Shown: piece by piece, positions 42,157 to 49,063 of the stretch
Layout of the letters: every line of letters starts with the position of its first letter
Position numbering within the stretch: position 1 is the stretch's first letter
DNA from: Syntrophobacterales bacterium
Lineage (GTDB): Bacteria > Desulfobacterota > Desulfobaccia > Desulfobaccales > 0-14-0-80-60-11
Assembly: GCA_023229795.1 (NCBI GenBank)
Contig: JALNYP010000026.1
Location: 1 to 49,063, forward strand
DNA length: 49,063 nt
Direction: 5' to 3'
The notes under the pieces: model-generated
Database searches by the model: none
What the model was told of the DNA's origin: nothing
What the model saw: only the letters and a program-made list of their open reading frames with translations
Position numbers and translations under genes: made by a program

Positions 42157-43734
42157 TTACCGGCGGCCTGGCGGGCGGGGGGCCAGCCAGGCGGGGATTT
42201 GACCCCGGGGCCGGGGGCTGTGGGGCAAGGCCACCACCAGGGGGGAAATGGTCCGGGATTTAAACCAGGCGTCCAAGTCCCGGAGATGCTGGGGAGCTTT
42301 AAGGCAGAGCAGGGCCTTGCCGTTTTCGGAAAACCAACGCAGGGTCTCCGGCGGGGTCAGGGCCGCGGCATCCGGCGGGCAAACGGCCAGGGTCGCACAG
42401 TGGTAAAGGTAACTCCAGAAGCTGCCGGAGGGGGCGGCGTCGAGCACGGCCTGCCAATGCTCCGGCCGATGACCCGGGGGCAGGCAGACCCGGTTTACTT
42501 TGAGGTCCCGGGCGGCTCGCACCGCCCAGGAATTGCGCACCCCGAGGGTTTGGTCGCCATAGACCTGGCACCCGGCGCCCGCCGCCAGGGCCGCCGCCCC
42601 CCAATCCCCGGCCAGGAAACGGTTGTACTCTCCCTGCTGGAGGGTCTCCAGGGCCTTCTGATAGAAGGCCAGGGCCGACTCGGGCAGGGCGGGGGGCAGG
42701 CGCCAGATGAGCCGCCGGGCCCCCCACTGGCGATGTTGCTGCAAAAAGGCGGCATAGGTGTCCGGGGTCAACGCCAGGACCAGAGGCTCGCGCCACTCCG
42801 GGGCCAGCGCTACGGCCTCAGTATAATCCCGAGCCTCCAACCAGATACGGCCAGGCCCGAAAAACTCGGAGCGGGAAGAGGGCAGGGCGCTCCGCTGAGA
42901 AAGCGGCAGCGGATAGACCGGGGGGCCGGGAGCGGCTTTCGGGGCCGGAGGGGGCATCCGGAGTTGCTCTGCAAAGGCCGCCAGCACCTGGCGGGCCGCG
43001 GCCAGGACCCCGGGCCGCTCCATGGGGGCGGCTTCCTGAACGGCCTGATACAGCCCGATCACTCGGGCCAGGGAGGCGGCGGGAAAGCTCCCGGCCTTGA
43101 TCTGGACCGCCTCCACTCCCAGTTGGCAGAGGCCGGAAAAGGTCTCCAGGCTGGCCATCAGGGCCTCCGGGGTAACCTCGGGGAGGGAGAGGCAGCAGGC
43201 CTCACAACCCGCGCCCAGGTATTCTTCCATGAGGCAGAGGCTGGCATAACATCGGAAAGAGGGGGCCAGGGTGACGGTCAGGGGCATGGGGACCTGGCGG
43301 CGCATCAGGGCCAGGTCTTTCAGGCTAATGGGGCCTTCCACCCCCACCCGGGTGAACCCGAGAGCAGCGGCCAGGCGCAGGCCAGGGGAGTTATGGACGC
43401 CAAAGGCGCCGGCGGCCTGGAGGGAGAGGCTGGGATAGAGCCGGCGGGCGCTCCGGACCAGACCCAGGTCCCGGAGTTGCAGGCCATCAGGGTCGAGCCC
43501 GGCTGCGGCCGCGAGCATCTCCTCCACCTGGGGCAGGTCGTCCTCGCGGGCCAGCCAATCCAGGGTGAGATAGAACTTGAGGCCCCCTTGCCGGGCCGCG
43601 CCCTGCCAGTCTTTGAGTTCGGCCCAGAAGTCCGAGGCGGGTTGCCGGGGCAAGGTAATCGCCACCCCGCCCACCTGTTGTTTCAAGGCGGTGGCCAGGG
43701 CTGCCCGGTCAGAAATTTGCAGAATTAATTCCAT
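42157..43734 (-). CDS. Peptidase U32-like protein
   Basis: A 525-residue cytosolic protein of the U32 group. Signs are the TIM-barrel-like N-terminal half (DGLQLRDLGLVRSARRLYPSLSLQAAGAFGVHNSPG), then SFRCYASLCLMEEYLGAGCEACCLSLPE, where U32 proteins place an Fe-S-binding cysteine cluster. The second half is a weaker repeat with AGCQVYGDQTLGVRNSWAV. U32 members include tRNA and ubiquinone hydroxylation factors, but this is one of the shorter-motif types, so function is open. It is transcribed away from the flavin-reductase gene. Confidence 0.75.
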   Translation of the reverse strand: MELILQISDRAALATALKQQVGGVAITLPRQPASDFWAELKDWQGAARQGGLKFYLTLDWLAREDDLPQVEEMLAAAAGLDPDGLQLRDLGLVRSARRLYPSLSLQAAGAFGVHNSPGLRLAAALGFTRVGVEGPISLKDLALMRRQVPMPLTVTLAPSFRCYASLCLMEEYLGAGCEACCLSLPEVTPEALMASLETFSGLCQLGVEAVQIKAGSFPAASLARVIGLYQAVQEAAPMERPGVLAAARQVLAAFAEQLRMPPPAPKAAPGPPVYPLPLSQRSALPSSRSEFFGPGRIWLEARDYTEAVALAPEWREPLVLALTPDTYAAFLQQHRQWGARRLIWRLPPALPESALAFYQKALETLQQGEYNRFLAGDWGAAALAAGAGCQVYGDQTLGVRNSWAVRAARDLKVNRVCLPPGHRPEHWQAVLDAAPSGSFWSYLYHCATLAVCPPDAAALTPPETLRWFSENGKALLCLKAPQHLRDLDAWFKSRTISPLVVALPHSPRPRGQIPAWLAPRPPGRR

Positions 43735-43828
43735 AGGCTCAGTGACGGTCCGTGGGCATGATCTGTGAGAAGGCTCATTTTAAGCTTAAGCGAAAAAGAG
43801 AAATCGATAAACTGGAAAACGTCTCTCC

Positions 43829-43858
43829 TTGACATCCGCCTAAGGTTTTCCATATTGT
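43829..43858 (+). promoter_or_regulatory. Sigma-70 promoter of the flavin reductase gene
   Basis: A consensus TTGACA is followed after 18 bases by TATTGT. The ATG is 27 bases beyond the -10 box. Confidence 0.6.
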
Positions 43859-43884
43859 TACTAATCACCGAAAGGAGATTCGCC

Positions 43885-44490
43885 ATGAAAGTCTTGGGCA
43901 TTTTCGGCAGTCCCCGGAGGCAAGGCAACTCCGATCTTCTCATGAAGGCCTTTCTCGAGGGAGCGGCTGCAGCCGGCGCCGAGGTGGAAGAAGTCTACCT
44001 GCGGGAGCAGAAAATTTCCCCGTGTCTGGAAATATATCATTGTTTTAAAGATGGCACCTGTCCAATTAAAGATGACATGCTGGGAATGTATGACAAACTG
44101 GTGGCGGCCGACGTGGTGGCCCTGGCGTCGCCGGTGTTCTTTTACGGCCTCTCGGCCCAGGCCAAGGCCATGATCGACCGGACCCAGGCCCTGTGGTCCC
44201 GGCGTTATGCGATCAAACAAGACTTCCCCGGGGAGAACCGCCAGGGAGTGCTGCTCTGCACCGGGGCCACCAAGGGCAAGCTTTTATTCGTAGGGTGCCG
44301 CCTGACGGCCAAATATTTCTTCGACGCCATCAACGTCAGATATGCCGCGGAGATTCTGGTGCGGGGCGTGGATGAAAAAGGGGCCATCAAGGAACGGCCG
44401 GAAGTCCTGGAACAGGCCCGGGATTTGGGCCGGCGGCTGGCCGGGGGGGAAGTGCTGGAACCTATCAAGTTGGCCCCCCTGGCGGTTTAA
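43885..44490 (+). CDS. NADPH-dependent FMN reductase / iron-sulfur flavoprotein-like
   Basis: A 201-residue flavodoxin-fold protein. The ATG at 43885 follows AAAGGAG by seven bases and opens with the FMN-binding GSPRRQGNSDLLM. A short Cys-containing segment (ISPCLEIYHCFKDGTCPIKDD) is like the ISF-type iron-sulfur flavoproteins of anaerobes, though compact. The ASPVFFYGLSAQAKAMIDR block is family-typical. It may reduce flavin or oxygen species, or pass electrons to unknown partners. Confidence 0.9.
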   Translation: MKVLGIFGSPRRQGNSDLLMKAFLEGAAAAGAEVEEVYLREQKISPCLEIYHCFKDGTCPIKDDMLGMYDKLVAADVVALASPVFFYGLSAQAKAMIDRTQALWSRRYAIKQDFPGENRQGVLLCTGATKGKLLFVGCRLTAKYFFDAINVRYAAEILVRGVDEKGAIKERPEVLEQARDLGRRLAGGEVLEPIKLAPLAV

Positions 44491-44494
44491 TGCC

Positions 44495-44580
44495 GTTTTC
44501 AGTTTTCAGTTTTCAGTTTTCGGTTAAAAAGAATAGAGATAAAGACCGTGCATCAGGTTGGAGTTCGACGCTCCAACTAC
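44495..44580. repeat. GTTTTCA tandem repeat and a GTTGGAG palindrome
   Basis: Four heptamers (three GTTTTCA and one GTTTTCG) lie at 44495-44522. Then GTTGGAG (44557-44563) pairs with CTCCAAC (44571-44577) around TTCGACG, likely a dispersed REP-type element. They fill the gap before the thioesterase gene. Confidence 0.6.
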
Positions 44581-44609
44581 CTGAGAGGTAGTCAATCCAA
44601 GGAGGTCGT

Positions 44610-44999
44610 ATGGCTCTGGCAGTGGGTATGACCCATGAAATGCGGCTCAAGACCGGCCCGGAACATTCCGCGCAAAAATTCTACCCCAAAGTTCCCAATG
44701 TCTTTGGCACCCCCTTTCTGGGAGGGTTGTTCGAGGGGGTGAGCGCCGACTTAATGGCTCCCCATCTGGGGCCGGGGGAAACCTCGGTGGGGATCTCCAT
44801 GAACCTGAAACACACCGCGCCCACTCCTCTGGGCATGGAAGTGCGGGCCGTCACCGAGGTCACCCAGGTAGAGGGCCGCAAGATCACCTTCAAATTGGAG
44901 GCCTTTGACGAGAAAGAAAAGATTGGCGAGGCCGTCCACGAACGATTTATAATCAACGCGGAGAAGTTTAATCAGCGCCTGGAGGCCAAGAAGAGCTGA
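44610..44999 (+). CDS. Hot-dog thioesterase, FlK-like
   Basis: A 129-residue hot-dog fold acyl-CoA thioesterase similar to the fluoroacetyl-CoA thioesterase group. Features are an N-terminal VPNVFGTPFLGGLFEG, the VGISMNLKHTAPTPLGMEV core with active-site His/Thr/Glu-type residues, and VHERFIIN near the C-terminus. It may hydrolyse small acyl-CoAs to free CoA. A GGAGG is seven bases before the ATG. It is followed by the DUF3786-like gene. Confidence 0.88.
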   Translation: MALAVGMTHEMRLKTGPEHSAQKFYPKVPNVFGTPFLGGLFEGVSADLMAPHLGPGETSVGISMNLKHTAPTPLGMEVRAVTEVTQVEGRKITFKLEAFDEKEKIGEAVHERFIINAEKFNQRLEAKKS

Positions 45000-45016
45000 G
45001 TACAGCCAAGCCCTCT

Positions 45017-45790
45017 TTGGATTTTCCTTATGACCTGGTGACGCTGGGGCAGTTCGAGGCCGGCGGCGGCTGGGAAGCACAGGTGCGCCAATACGTCCGC
45101 AAGAAGTACCGCCAGGACCTGGCGGGGTTGGCCAACCTCGACCCGGAACCCCTGGCCGGCCTGTTCCGGGGGGAACTGCTGCCGGGCCGCCCCTATGCCA
45201 GTATCCAATGGGTTATGCGGGTAGCGCCCTTTCGGCCCCTGGAACTCTTTCTGCTCTTTGACCAGGACCCGGAGTTCGGCACGGACCTCAGGGTCTTTTA
45301 CGCGCGCAAGAGCCTGGCGGTGCCCACGGAGGACGCCTACGTCTTTGCCTGGGATTACGTGGCTTTGCTGGCCCGCTATGGCCGGGGGACGTTTGGGCTG
45401 GAAAATAGCGGCCCCGGCCCGGAATGGCTGGCCTTCAACGATTTTGCCCCGGCCGGGAGCGGCCCCATGCAGGAGGTCTCTCTGGGGGCCCGGGAAGAGA
45501 TCCTGGAAAAAGTGGAGCCCGAGGTGGCGGAGGTGGCGCTGCGGCGGATGGATTGCGGAAATTTCGCCCGGCGGGACGGTGGCTGGGAAGTGGTGTGGCC
45601 CCTGTTGGGGGACCTGTCTTTCAGATTCAGGTATGGTCCGGCCGGCTCTGAGATGGCCTTTGACAGTCACGGAGCCCGGAAGTACGGGCCGGAATTTCTG
45701 ATGAGCTTGTCATGGCTGTACATCAACGGACTCCTCAGGGAGTGCCGCCAGGTGGACGAGGCGCTGCCGCGTCTGTCCCGGTATTTCTAG
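45017..45790 (+). CDS. DUF3786-like protein
   Basis: About 257 residues from a TTG at 45017. No ATG or GTG is in frame before the previous stop; a CTG at 44996 spaced ten bases from GGAGG is an alternative, so the start is uncertain. The C-terminal pattern (WEVVWPLLGDLSFRFRYG followed by Asp/Tyr-rich ends) resembles DUF3786, frequent in sulfate reducers and methanogens. It is probably co-transcribed with the thioesterase and with the small genes that follow. The function is unknown. Confidence 0.65.
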   Translation: MDFPYDLVTLGQFEAGGGWEAQVRQYVRKKYRQDLAGLANLDPEPLAGLFRGELLPGRPYASIQWVMRVAPFRPLELFLLFDQDPEFGTDLRVFYARKSLAVPTEDAYVFAWDYVALLARYGRGTFGLENSGPGPEWLAFNDFAPAGSGPMQEVSLGAREEILEKVEPEVAEVALRRMDCGNFARRDGGWEVVWPLLGDLSFRFRYGPAGSEMAFDSHGARKYGPEFLMSLSWLYINGLLRECRQVDEALPRLSRYF

Positions 45791-45794
45791 CCGG

Positions 45795-45971
45795 ATGAAA
45801 TGTATTTATTGCCATAACGCCGAAATTATCCTGCGGCCCACCTGAACCGGGGTGGAAATCGGCTGCCCGGGTTGCGGCCGCATCTATGCACCGGAAGAAA
45901 TCAAGGCATTACTTGAGCAGCGGCGCCCCGGCAAATTGAAGCCGCCGCCAGACTGCCCCGCGAAACCATAA
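45795..45971 (+). pseudogene. Small zinc-ribbon gene with an in-frame TGA
   Basis: A 58-codon frame beginning MKCIYCHNAEIILRPT, then a TGA at 45843-45845, then TGVEIGCPGCGRIYAPEEI and a basic Pro-rich tail. It has two CxxC pairs (CIYC and CPGC) that would form one zinc ribbon only if the TGA is read through. It is tightly packed: four bases after the previous stop and six before the ubiquitin-like gene. The TGA may be a nonsense mutation (for example from TGG, CGA or GGA), read-through, or selenocysteine; a small hairpin (GGCTGC/GCGGCC) follows at 45861-45879. Marked pseudogene for caution. Confidence 0.5.
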
Positions 45972-45977
45972 GGTCTT

Positions 45978-46256
45978 ATGAGCGCACAACTGAAGGATTT
46001 AACTCGTCAGAGACAGGTGGGCCAGGCCCGGACCGGCCAGGTGAAGATCAGCTATGGGGTGCACAACCTGGAGGCGGCCATTGCCGGCAAATCGGTGGCG
46101 GAGGTGCGCCAGGCCCTGAAGGAGCCGTTGAATATCGACCCCCGGGCCCTGGCCCTGGTGAATGGCCAGGACGTGGCGGCCGCATATGTCCTTAAGCAGG
46201 GCGACCAACTGGAGTTTGTGCGCCTGGCGGGAGAAAAGGGAGGCAACGCCTCCTGA
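45978..46256 (+). CDS. Ubiquitin-like beta-grasp protein (Prok_Ub/PRTRC-C-like)
   Basis: A 92-residue protein. After a basic leader of about 20 residues come the strands and helix of a beta-grasp fold: VKISYGVHNLEAAIAGKSVAEVR, LALVNGQDVAAAYVLKQGDQLEFVRLAGEKG. The end GEKGGNAS recalls the GTKG end of PRTRC protein C and related ThiS/MoaD/ubiquitin-like proteins, but a terminal diglycine is not exposed. It could be a protein modifier, a sulfur carrier, or neither. An AAGG lies five bases before the ATG. The zinc-ribbon gene precedes it. Confidence 0.6.
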   Translation: MSAQLKDLTRQRQVGQARTGQVKISYGVHNLEAAIAGKSVAEVRQALKEPLNIDPRALALVNGQDVAAAYVLKQGDQLEFVRLAGEKGGNAS

Positions 46257-46401
46257 GCGTCGCCCAATCATCATAGACTCATCCCGCCCTTATAGAACCG
46301 CGCCGCCTTGCAATCCCTTCCTGAACGCTTATTTTAGAAACAACGGACCCTATAAACGTGCCGACTATTGATGCTGGCGTACAGAAGGGAGGGAGATCGC
46401 T

Positions 46402-46674
46402 ATGGGCGCTAATATTGAGCAAATCAAAGCTAAGATTCGTGAATTTCATCCTGAAATTGAGCAGAAGGGGGTCAATCTGACCGTGGGTTGGGACGAGGCT
46501 GACCAACGGTATATCCTCAAGCTCGGCAAGGGCGGCGAAGAAGTGGGGGCTTTTCTGGAACAGAAAGACGTAGATGAGTGCCTGGCCGGCAGGAAATGCG
46601 TCAACCCGCCGGTGCAAGTGACCCAGTTGCTGGCGGAACTGGAAGATTTGATCAGCCCCCGGAAGCCGGGTTAA
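46402..46674 (+). CDS. Hypothetical protein (90 aa)
   Basis: A 90-residue alpha/beta protein with no recognised family: MGANIEQIKAKIREFHPEIE, then LTVGWDEADQRYILKLGKGGEEVGAFL and a single Cys (GRKCVNPP). A GGGAGGGAG lies six to eight bases before the ATG, indicating active translation. It is 145 bases after the beta-grasp gene and upstream of rpoZ, and ends at a terminator-like hairpin. Confidence 0.75.
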   Translation: MGANIEQIKAKIREFHPEIEQKGVNLTVGWDEADQRYILKLGKGGEEVGAFLEQKDVDECLAGRKCVNPPVQVTQLLAELEDLISPRKPG

Positions 46675-46689
46675 TCGAGGCCGAACTTC

Positions 46690-46708
46690 CCGCGCCGGCG
46701 AGGCGCGG
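46690..46708 (+). terminator. Terminator-like hairpin before the rpoZ promoter
   Basis: CCGCGCC (46690-46696) and GGCGCGG (46702-46708) form a 7-bp stem with a GGCGA loop, followed only by CCTTTG. It is adjacent to the -35 box of the next promoter. Confidence 0.45.
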
Positions 46709-46711
46709 CCT

Positions 46712-46740
46712 TTGACAGGATCAGGGGAAAAAGATATACT
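46712..46740 (+). promoter_or_regulatory. Near-consensus sigma-70 promoter of rpoZ
   Basis: TTGACA, 17 bases, TATACT. This is the best housekeeping promoter in the window, placing the start near 46747 and a leader of about 65 bases before rpoZ. Confidence 0.85.
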
Positions 46741-46811
46741 TATAAATTACGCGGGGCATAGGAGGCGGCCGGTTCGCTCGGTCCTGCGACCACACTTAAC
46801 GGAGACCATCT

Positions 46812-47030
46812 ATGGCTCGGGTTACCATTGAGGACTGCCTGGAACAGGTGCCGACGCGTTTCGGCCTGATCCACCTGGCGGCCAAGCGGGTGCGCCAGCT
46901 TTACCGCGGGGCGCCGGTCCTGGTCAGAGGGGACAATAAAGAAATCGTCATGGCCTTGCGGGAGATCGCCGCGGGCAAGATTATTCCGAGCAAACCGATA
47001 TTAGCCTTCCCGGTACCCGAGGGAGAATAA
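46812..47030 (+). CDS. rpoZ: RNA polymerase omega subunit
   Basis: A 72-residue protein with the omega signature: MARVTIEDCLEQVPTRFGLIHLAAKRVRQL, then NKEIVMALREIAAGKI. It stabilises the beta-prime subunit in RNA polymerase and helps bind ppGpp in proteobacteria. It has a strong promoter of its own. The usual neighbours gmk and spoT are not here. Confidence 0.93.
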   Translation: MARVTIEDCLEQVPTRFGLIHLAAKRVRQLYRGAPVLVRGDNKEIVMALREIAAGKIIPSKPILAFPVPEGE

Positions 47031-47167
47031 TTCCTGCCGACGCGCCCGGCCTCATTGCCTGGTGAGGGTTAGGAGGCCGGTTCCCGGCGCGCCACACCAT
47101 CTCAGCCACACCGGAAATTTTCCCAGGGTAAAACCCCGGAAAAGTGAAGGAGGGGATACCTTCCGGC

Positions 47168-48121
47168 TCAGCCCGGCAGGATACCCGTGCCGGCGCCGCT
47201 CCAGCACAGGATCGGCCCTTCTTCGGACGGGGCGGCGGACGGCGGCCAGATTTCCAGGTTCCAATTCCACACCGCGGGAAAAGGCCAGCGGGCCACGATC
47301 TCATCTTCCACAAATCCCTGCAGTTCCCCGGAGGCCGCCTCCAGATCCTTATGATCGGCAACCTCAGTGAGCAGATTCGCCAAGAGCTCGACAAAGTGTT
47401 CCTGCCAGGGGGGCTGGCCCGCATCGCCGCAGACCGCCAGCCATTCGGCGCCATTCCGGCACCCGGGCAAAGCCAGTTGCAGCGTCTTGAGACCGGTCCA
47501 CTCGGGCCAACCTTTTAAGGTCAGGAACAGGGCCCGGGAAGTGCGGCCCAGGAGCACGGGAACCGCGTGATCTTCCAGGAAGGGGGCCATCACTCGACGC
47601 CAGAGGTGATAACGCAGTTGGGCCAACTCGGGGTCCACCATTTCCTCGATGCCGGGAACCGGCCCGAAGGAGGCCCGCTCGGCCCAGGGTTCGGGCGTAA
47701 GGATCTCTTTCAGCCAGTCCTGCCCCTTGTCCACCAGGAGGAGTTGAGCGTCCTGGTCGGCCTGCATTTTCTCCAACTGCCAGGCGAGGGACCAGGCGTT
47801 GGGGGAAGGCGACGGCGTTTCCGGTTGGCTGGGCTGCCCATAGCCGCGGATAGCCTTCAGTATATCGTCTTCTGACCCCAGGTCCCGCTGGTAATCGGCA
47901 AAGGCCCGCCACTGGCGCAGGTCCCCGGGCTTATAATGCTCCAGTTCCCGGGGATGGAGATCGGCTTCCGCCGGCAAAGGCAATCCCTGGTACGGCAGTT
48001 GGGGAGGCCAACCGGGGATCACCCCCAGCTTCAGATCAGGAAAGTACAGCGGGAGGGTCCAAAATTCATCCCGCCACGGCAGAATTACCGGAAAGGCGAC
48101 AAAGTGCCGGGCCGATTCCAT
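47168..48121 (-). CDS. Hypothetical protein (317 aa)
   Basis: A 317-residue cytosolic-looking protein starting at ATG 48119-48121, with GGAGG five bases upstream; a GTG four codons earlier is less likely. It is rich in Trp and Pro (FPVILPWRDEFWTLPLYFPDLKLGV; FPAVWNWNLEIWPP). Its middle is helical and acidic. I recognise no family. It lies convergent with rpoZ and shares its strand with rlmH. Confidence 0.7.
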   Translation of the reverse strand: MESARHFVAFPVILPWRDEFWTLPLYFPDLKLGVIPGWPPQLPYQGLPLPAEADLHPRELEHYKPGDLRQWRAFADYQRDLGSEDDILKAIRGYGQPSQPETPSPSPNAWSLAWQLEKMQADQDAQLLLVDKGQDWLKEILTPEPWAERASFGPVPGIEEMVDPELAQLRYHLWRRVMAPFLEDHAVPVLLGRTSRALFLTLKGWPEWTGLKTLQLALPGCRNGAEWLAVCGDAGQPPWQEHFVELLANLLTEVADHKDLEAASGELQGFVEDEIVARWPFPAVWNWNLEIWPPSAAPSEEGPILCWSGAGTGILPG

Positions 48122-48147
48122 CCATGCCTCCACAGACTCAATCTAGA

Positions 48148-48291
48148 GCACGGGGCGCCGTGCCACTGATTCAGGTTTGGTGCAGCCCCGCCCTAGCGAA
48201 TTTTTCATTCTTCCAGGAAGATTCTCTATTCATATCGCAGGAGGCTGGTAGATACAAGTCCGGGAGAGGCGGCAAATTCCAGGAATTTGCC
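48148..48291. repeat. Two inverted repeats between rlmH and the unknown gene
   Basis: GCACGG (48148-48153) pairs with CCGTGC (48158-48163). Further right, GGCAAATTCC (48271-48280) and GGAATTTGCC (48282-48291) form a perfect 10-bp dyad around one base. The second, AT-containing dyad is operator-like and could regulate the leftward unknown gene. Confidence 0.5.
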
Positions 48292-48328
48292 GGCGGCGGT
48301 CGGGAGGGGCCGGAGTAGCCGCCCGCGG

Positions 48329-48799
48329 CTAGACATGGTAGGGATGACCGCACTTGATGGTCATAGCGCGATAGAGTTGCTCCAGGAGGACCAGGCGGGA
48401 GAGCTCATGGGTCAGGGTCAGTTGGGATAGGGCCAGTTGCTCCTGAGCGGCGGCCAGGGTGGCGGGGTCCAGACCCAGGTGGCCGCCGATGAGGAAGGCC
48501 AGGGGGCGGGATTCCAGCTCTCTCTTAGTGAGCCAGGCGGCGAAGGCCTCGGAAGTGTACTCGCGGCCCTGGGGGGTGAGGGCCGCCACCCAGGCCCGAG
48601 GGGGGATCTTGGCCCGGAGGCGCACGCCTTCCCGGGCCTTAAGGGCCTCAGGGGTGAGGCCGGCGGCCTCGTGTTCTTCACGGACGCTGGTCAGGGTGAG
48701 ACTCAGATAGGGTTTCAGGCGTTGGCCATAGAAAGCCAGGCCATCCCGGATAAACTCCTGGCGGGTTTTCCCTGCCATCACCAAGGTTATGTGCAGCAT
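48329..48799 (-). CDS. rlmH: 23S rRNA pseudouridine-1915 N3-methyltransferase RlmH
   Basis: A 156-residue SPOUT methyltransferase. The SAM-binding knot has LAFLIGGHLGLDP (family FxIGGAxG) and the C-terminal LSQLTLTHELSRLVLLEQLYRAMTI followed by GHPYH, which is nearly invariant in RlmH. It methylates pseudouridine 1915 in helix 69 of 23S rRNA. Length is normal. Confidence 0.96.
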   Translation of the reverse strand: MLHITLVMAGKTRQEFIRDGLAFYGQRLKPYLSLTLTSVREEHEAAGLTPEALKAREGVRLRAKIPPRAWVAALTPQGREYTSEAFAAWLTKRELESRPLAFLIGGHLGLDPATLAAAQEQLALSQLTLTHELSRLVLLEQLYRAMTIKCGHPYHV

Positions 48800-48975
48800 T
48801 TCAGTGGAGCCCCGAATAATTATAACGTTCGCATTGGCTAAAACTAATAAATTATTTTGACTTAGATTTCATTGAATTTGGATCAATTGGTCTAAGGAAA
48901 TTAAAGAAAGTTCTTGAAGAAATAGGCTTTTTTTATCAAAAAGCAGTTCTGTTCGGTTAACTGATTAAAAAAAGC

Positions 48976-49042
48976 CCGAAATCTCCTGTGAATCTGTTAA
49001 AATGTGTTAGCCATAACCCATTAAACAGAAAGGAGATTTCGG
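48976..49042 (+). repeat. Inverted repeat masking the IS transposase ribosome-binding site
   Basis: CCGAAATCTCCT (48976-48987) is exactly complementary to AGGAGATTTCGG (49031-49042). The right arm contains the Shine-Dalgarno (AAAGGAG) of the transposase ATG at 49046. Transcripts entering from outside would fold this stem and block translation, as in IS10/IS50. Confidence 0.7.
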
Positions 49043-49045
49043 ACT

Positions 49046-49063
49046 ATGGCCCATTGTAACACA
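49046..49063 (+). mobile_element. IS4-type transposase, first six codons
   Basis: ATG at 49046 opens MAHCNT, cut by the window edge. This recalls the start of DUF4372-containing IS4-family transposases, whose next residues usually read VLxQLLxLVPRHEFE; those are beyond the edge. An AAAGGAG precedes it and the AT-rich region 48840-48975 resembles the element's left end. Family assignment is tentative. Confidence 0.5.

Noticed and set aside
42199..43728. A 509-codon plus-strand frame opposite the U32-like gene
   Set aside because: Gly/Gln-rich translation without motifs; antisense shadow of a GC-rich gene.
47062..47518. Plus-strand frames opposite the unknown 317-aa gene
   Set aside because: No ribosome-binding sites and Arg/Pro-rich shadow composition.

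Overview
The window looks like a chromosomal piece of an anaerobic, Gram-negative, GC-rich bacterium, most likely a Desulfobacterota member (Desulfobacca/Syntrophobacter-like). This is inferred from the gene mix: gas-vesicle genes, an NrfHA ammonia-forming nitrite reductase, hydrogenase maturation genes, a branched-chain amino-acid ABC transporter, and several small families common in deltaproteobacteria. No rRNA, tRNA or CRISPR array was found.

Layout. (1) 1-8732, minus strand: part of a gas-vesicle locus, with the 5' end of gvpA, a receiver-only regulator, an NtrB-like kinase, two GvpF/GvpL proteins, a CDC48-type double AAA ATPase, a GvpH-like Hsp20 protein, an NtrC-like sigma-54 activator and an unrecognised protein. 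A sigma-54-like promoter lies before gvpA. (2) 9106-9936: an IS1595-like transposase with altered catalytic motifs. (3) 10304-15688: a livKHMGF operon ending in a CBS-ACT protein. (4) 15861-18907: an LEA-type lipoprotein and nrfH-nrfA-monohaem cytochrome c. (5) 19213-22765: lepA, a membrane protein and hemW. (6) 23058-31033: small and metabolic genes, including hypA, an M52 hydrogenase protease, a CpsB-like phosphatase, a FadL-type porin, an enolase-superfamily epimerase and an LpxL-like acyltransferase. (7) 31878-36763: a multi-sensor NarX-type kinase and three tandemly duplicated NarL-type regulators, the last lacking its DNA-binding domain. (8) 37421-41446: a Ycf46-like AAA ATPase and a gene resembling PRTRC-B/prokaryotic E2-D proteins. 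Between them sit an AT-rich, defence-like gene and a DUF559 cassette bounded by ~37-bp inverted repeats. (9) 41570-47030: TlpA-like thioredoxin, U32-like protein, flavin reductase, hot-dog thioesterase, DUF3786-like protein, a zinc ribbon with an in-frame TGA, a ubiquitin-like beta-grasp protein, a 90-aa protein and rpoZ. (10) 47168-49063: an unknown protein, rlmH and the start of an IS4-type insertion sequence.

How the genes may work together. The gas-vesicle segment carries its own kinase, receiver and sigma-54 activator, so vesicle formation is probably switched by a dedicated phosphorelay. Two chaperone-like proteins (CDC48-type ATPase and Hsp20) accompany the shell-assembly GvpF/L proteins. 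NrfH feeds quinol electrons to NrfA for nitrite reduction to ammonium. The most novel-looking material is the possible ubiquitin-like module (AAA ATPase, E2-like protein, zinc ribbon, beta-grasp protein). It appears broken by a mobile cassette at 38235-38683 and by a stop/selenocysteine-type codon at 45843. All functional claims rest on reading motifs by eye; no database search was possible.
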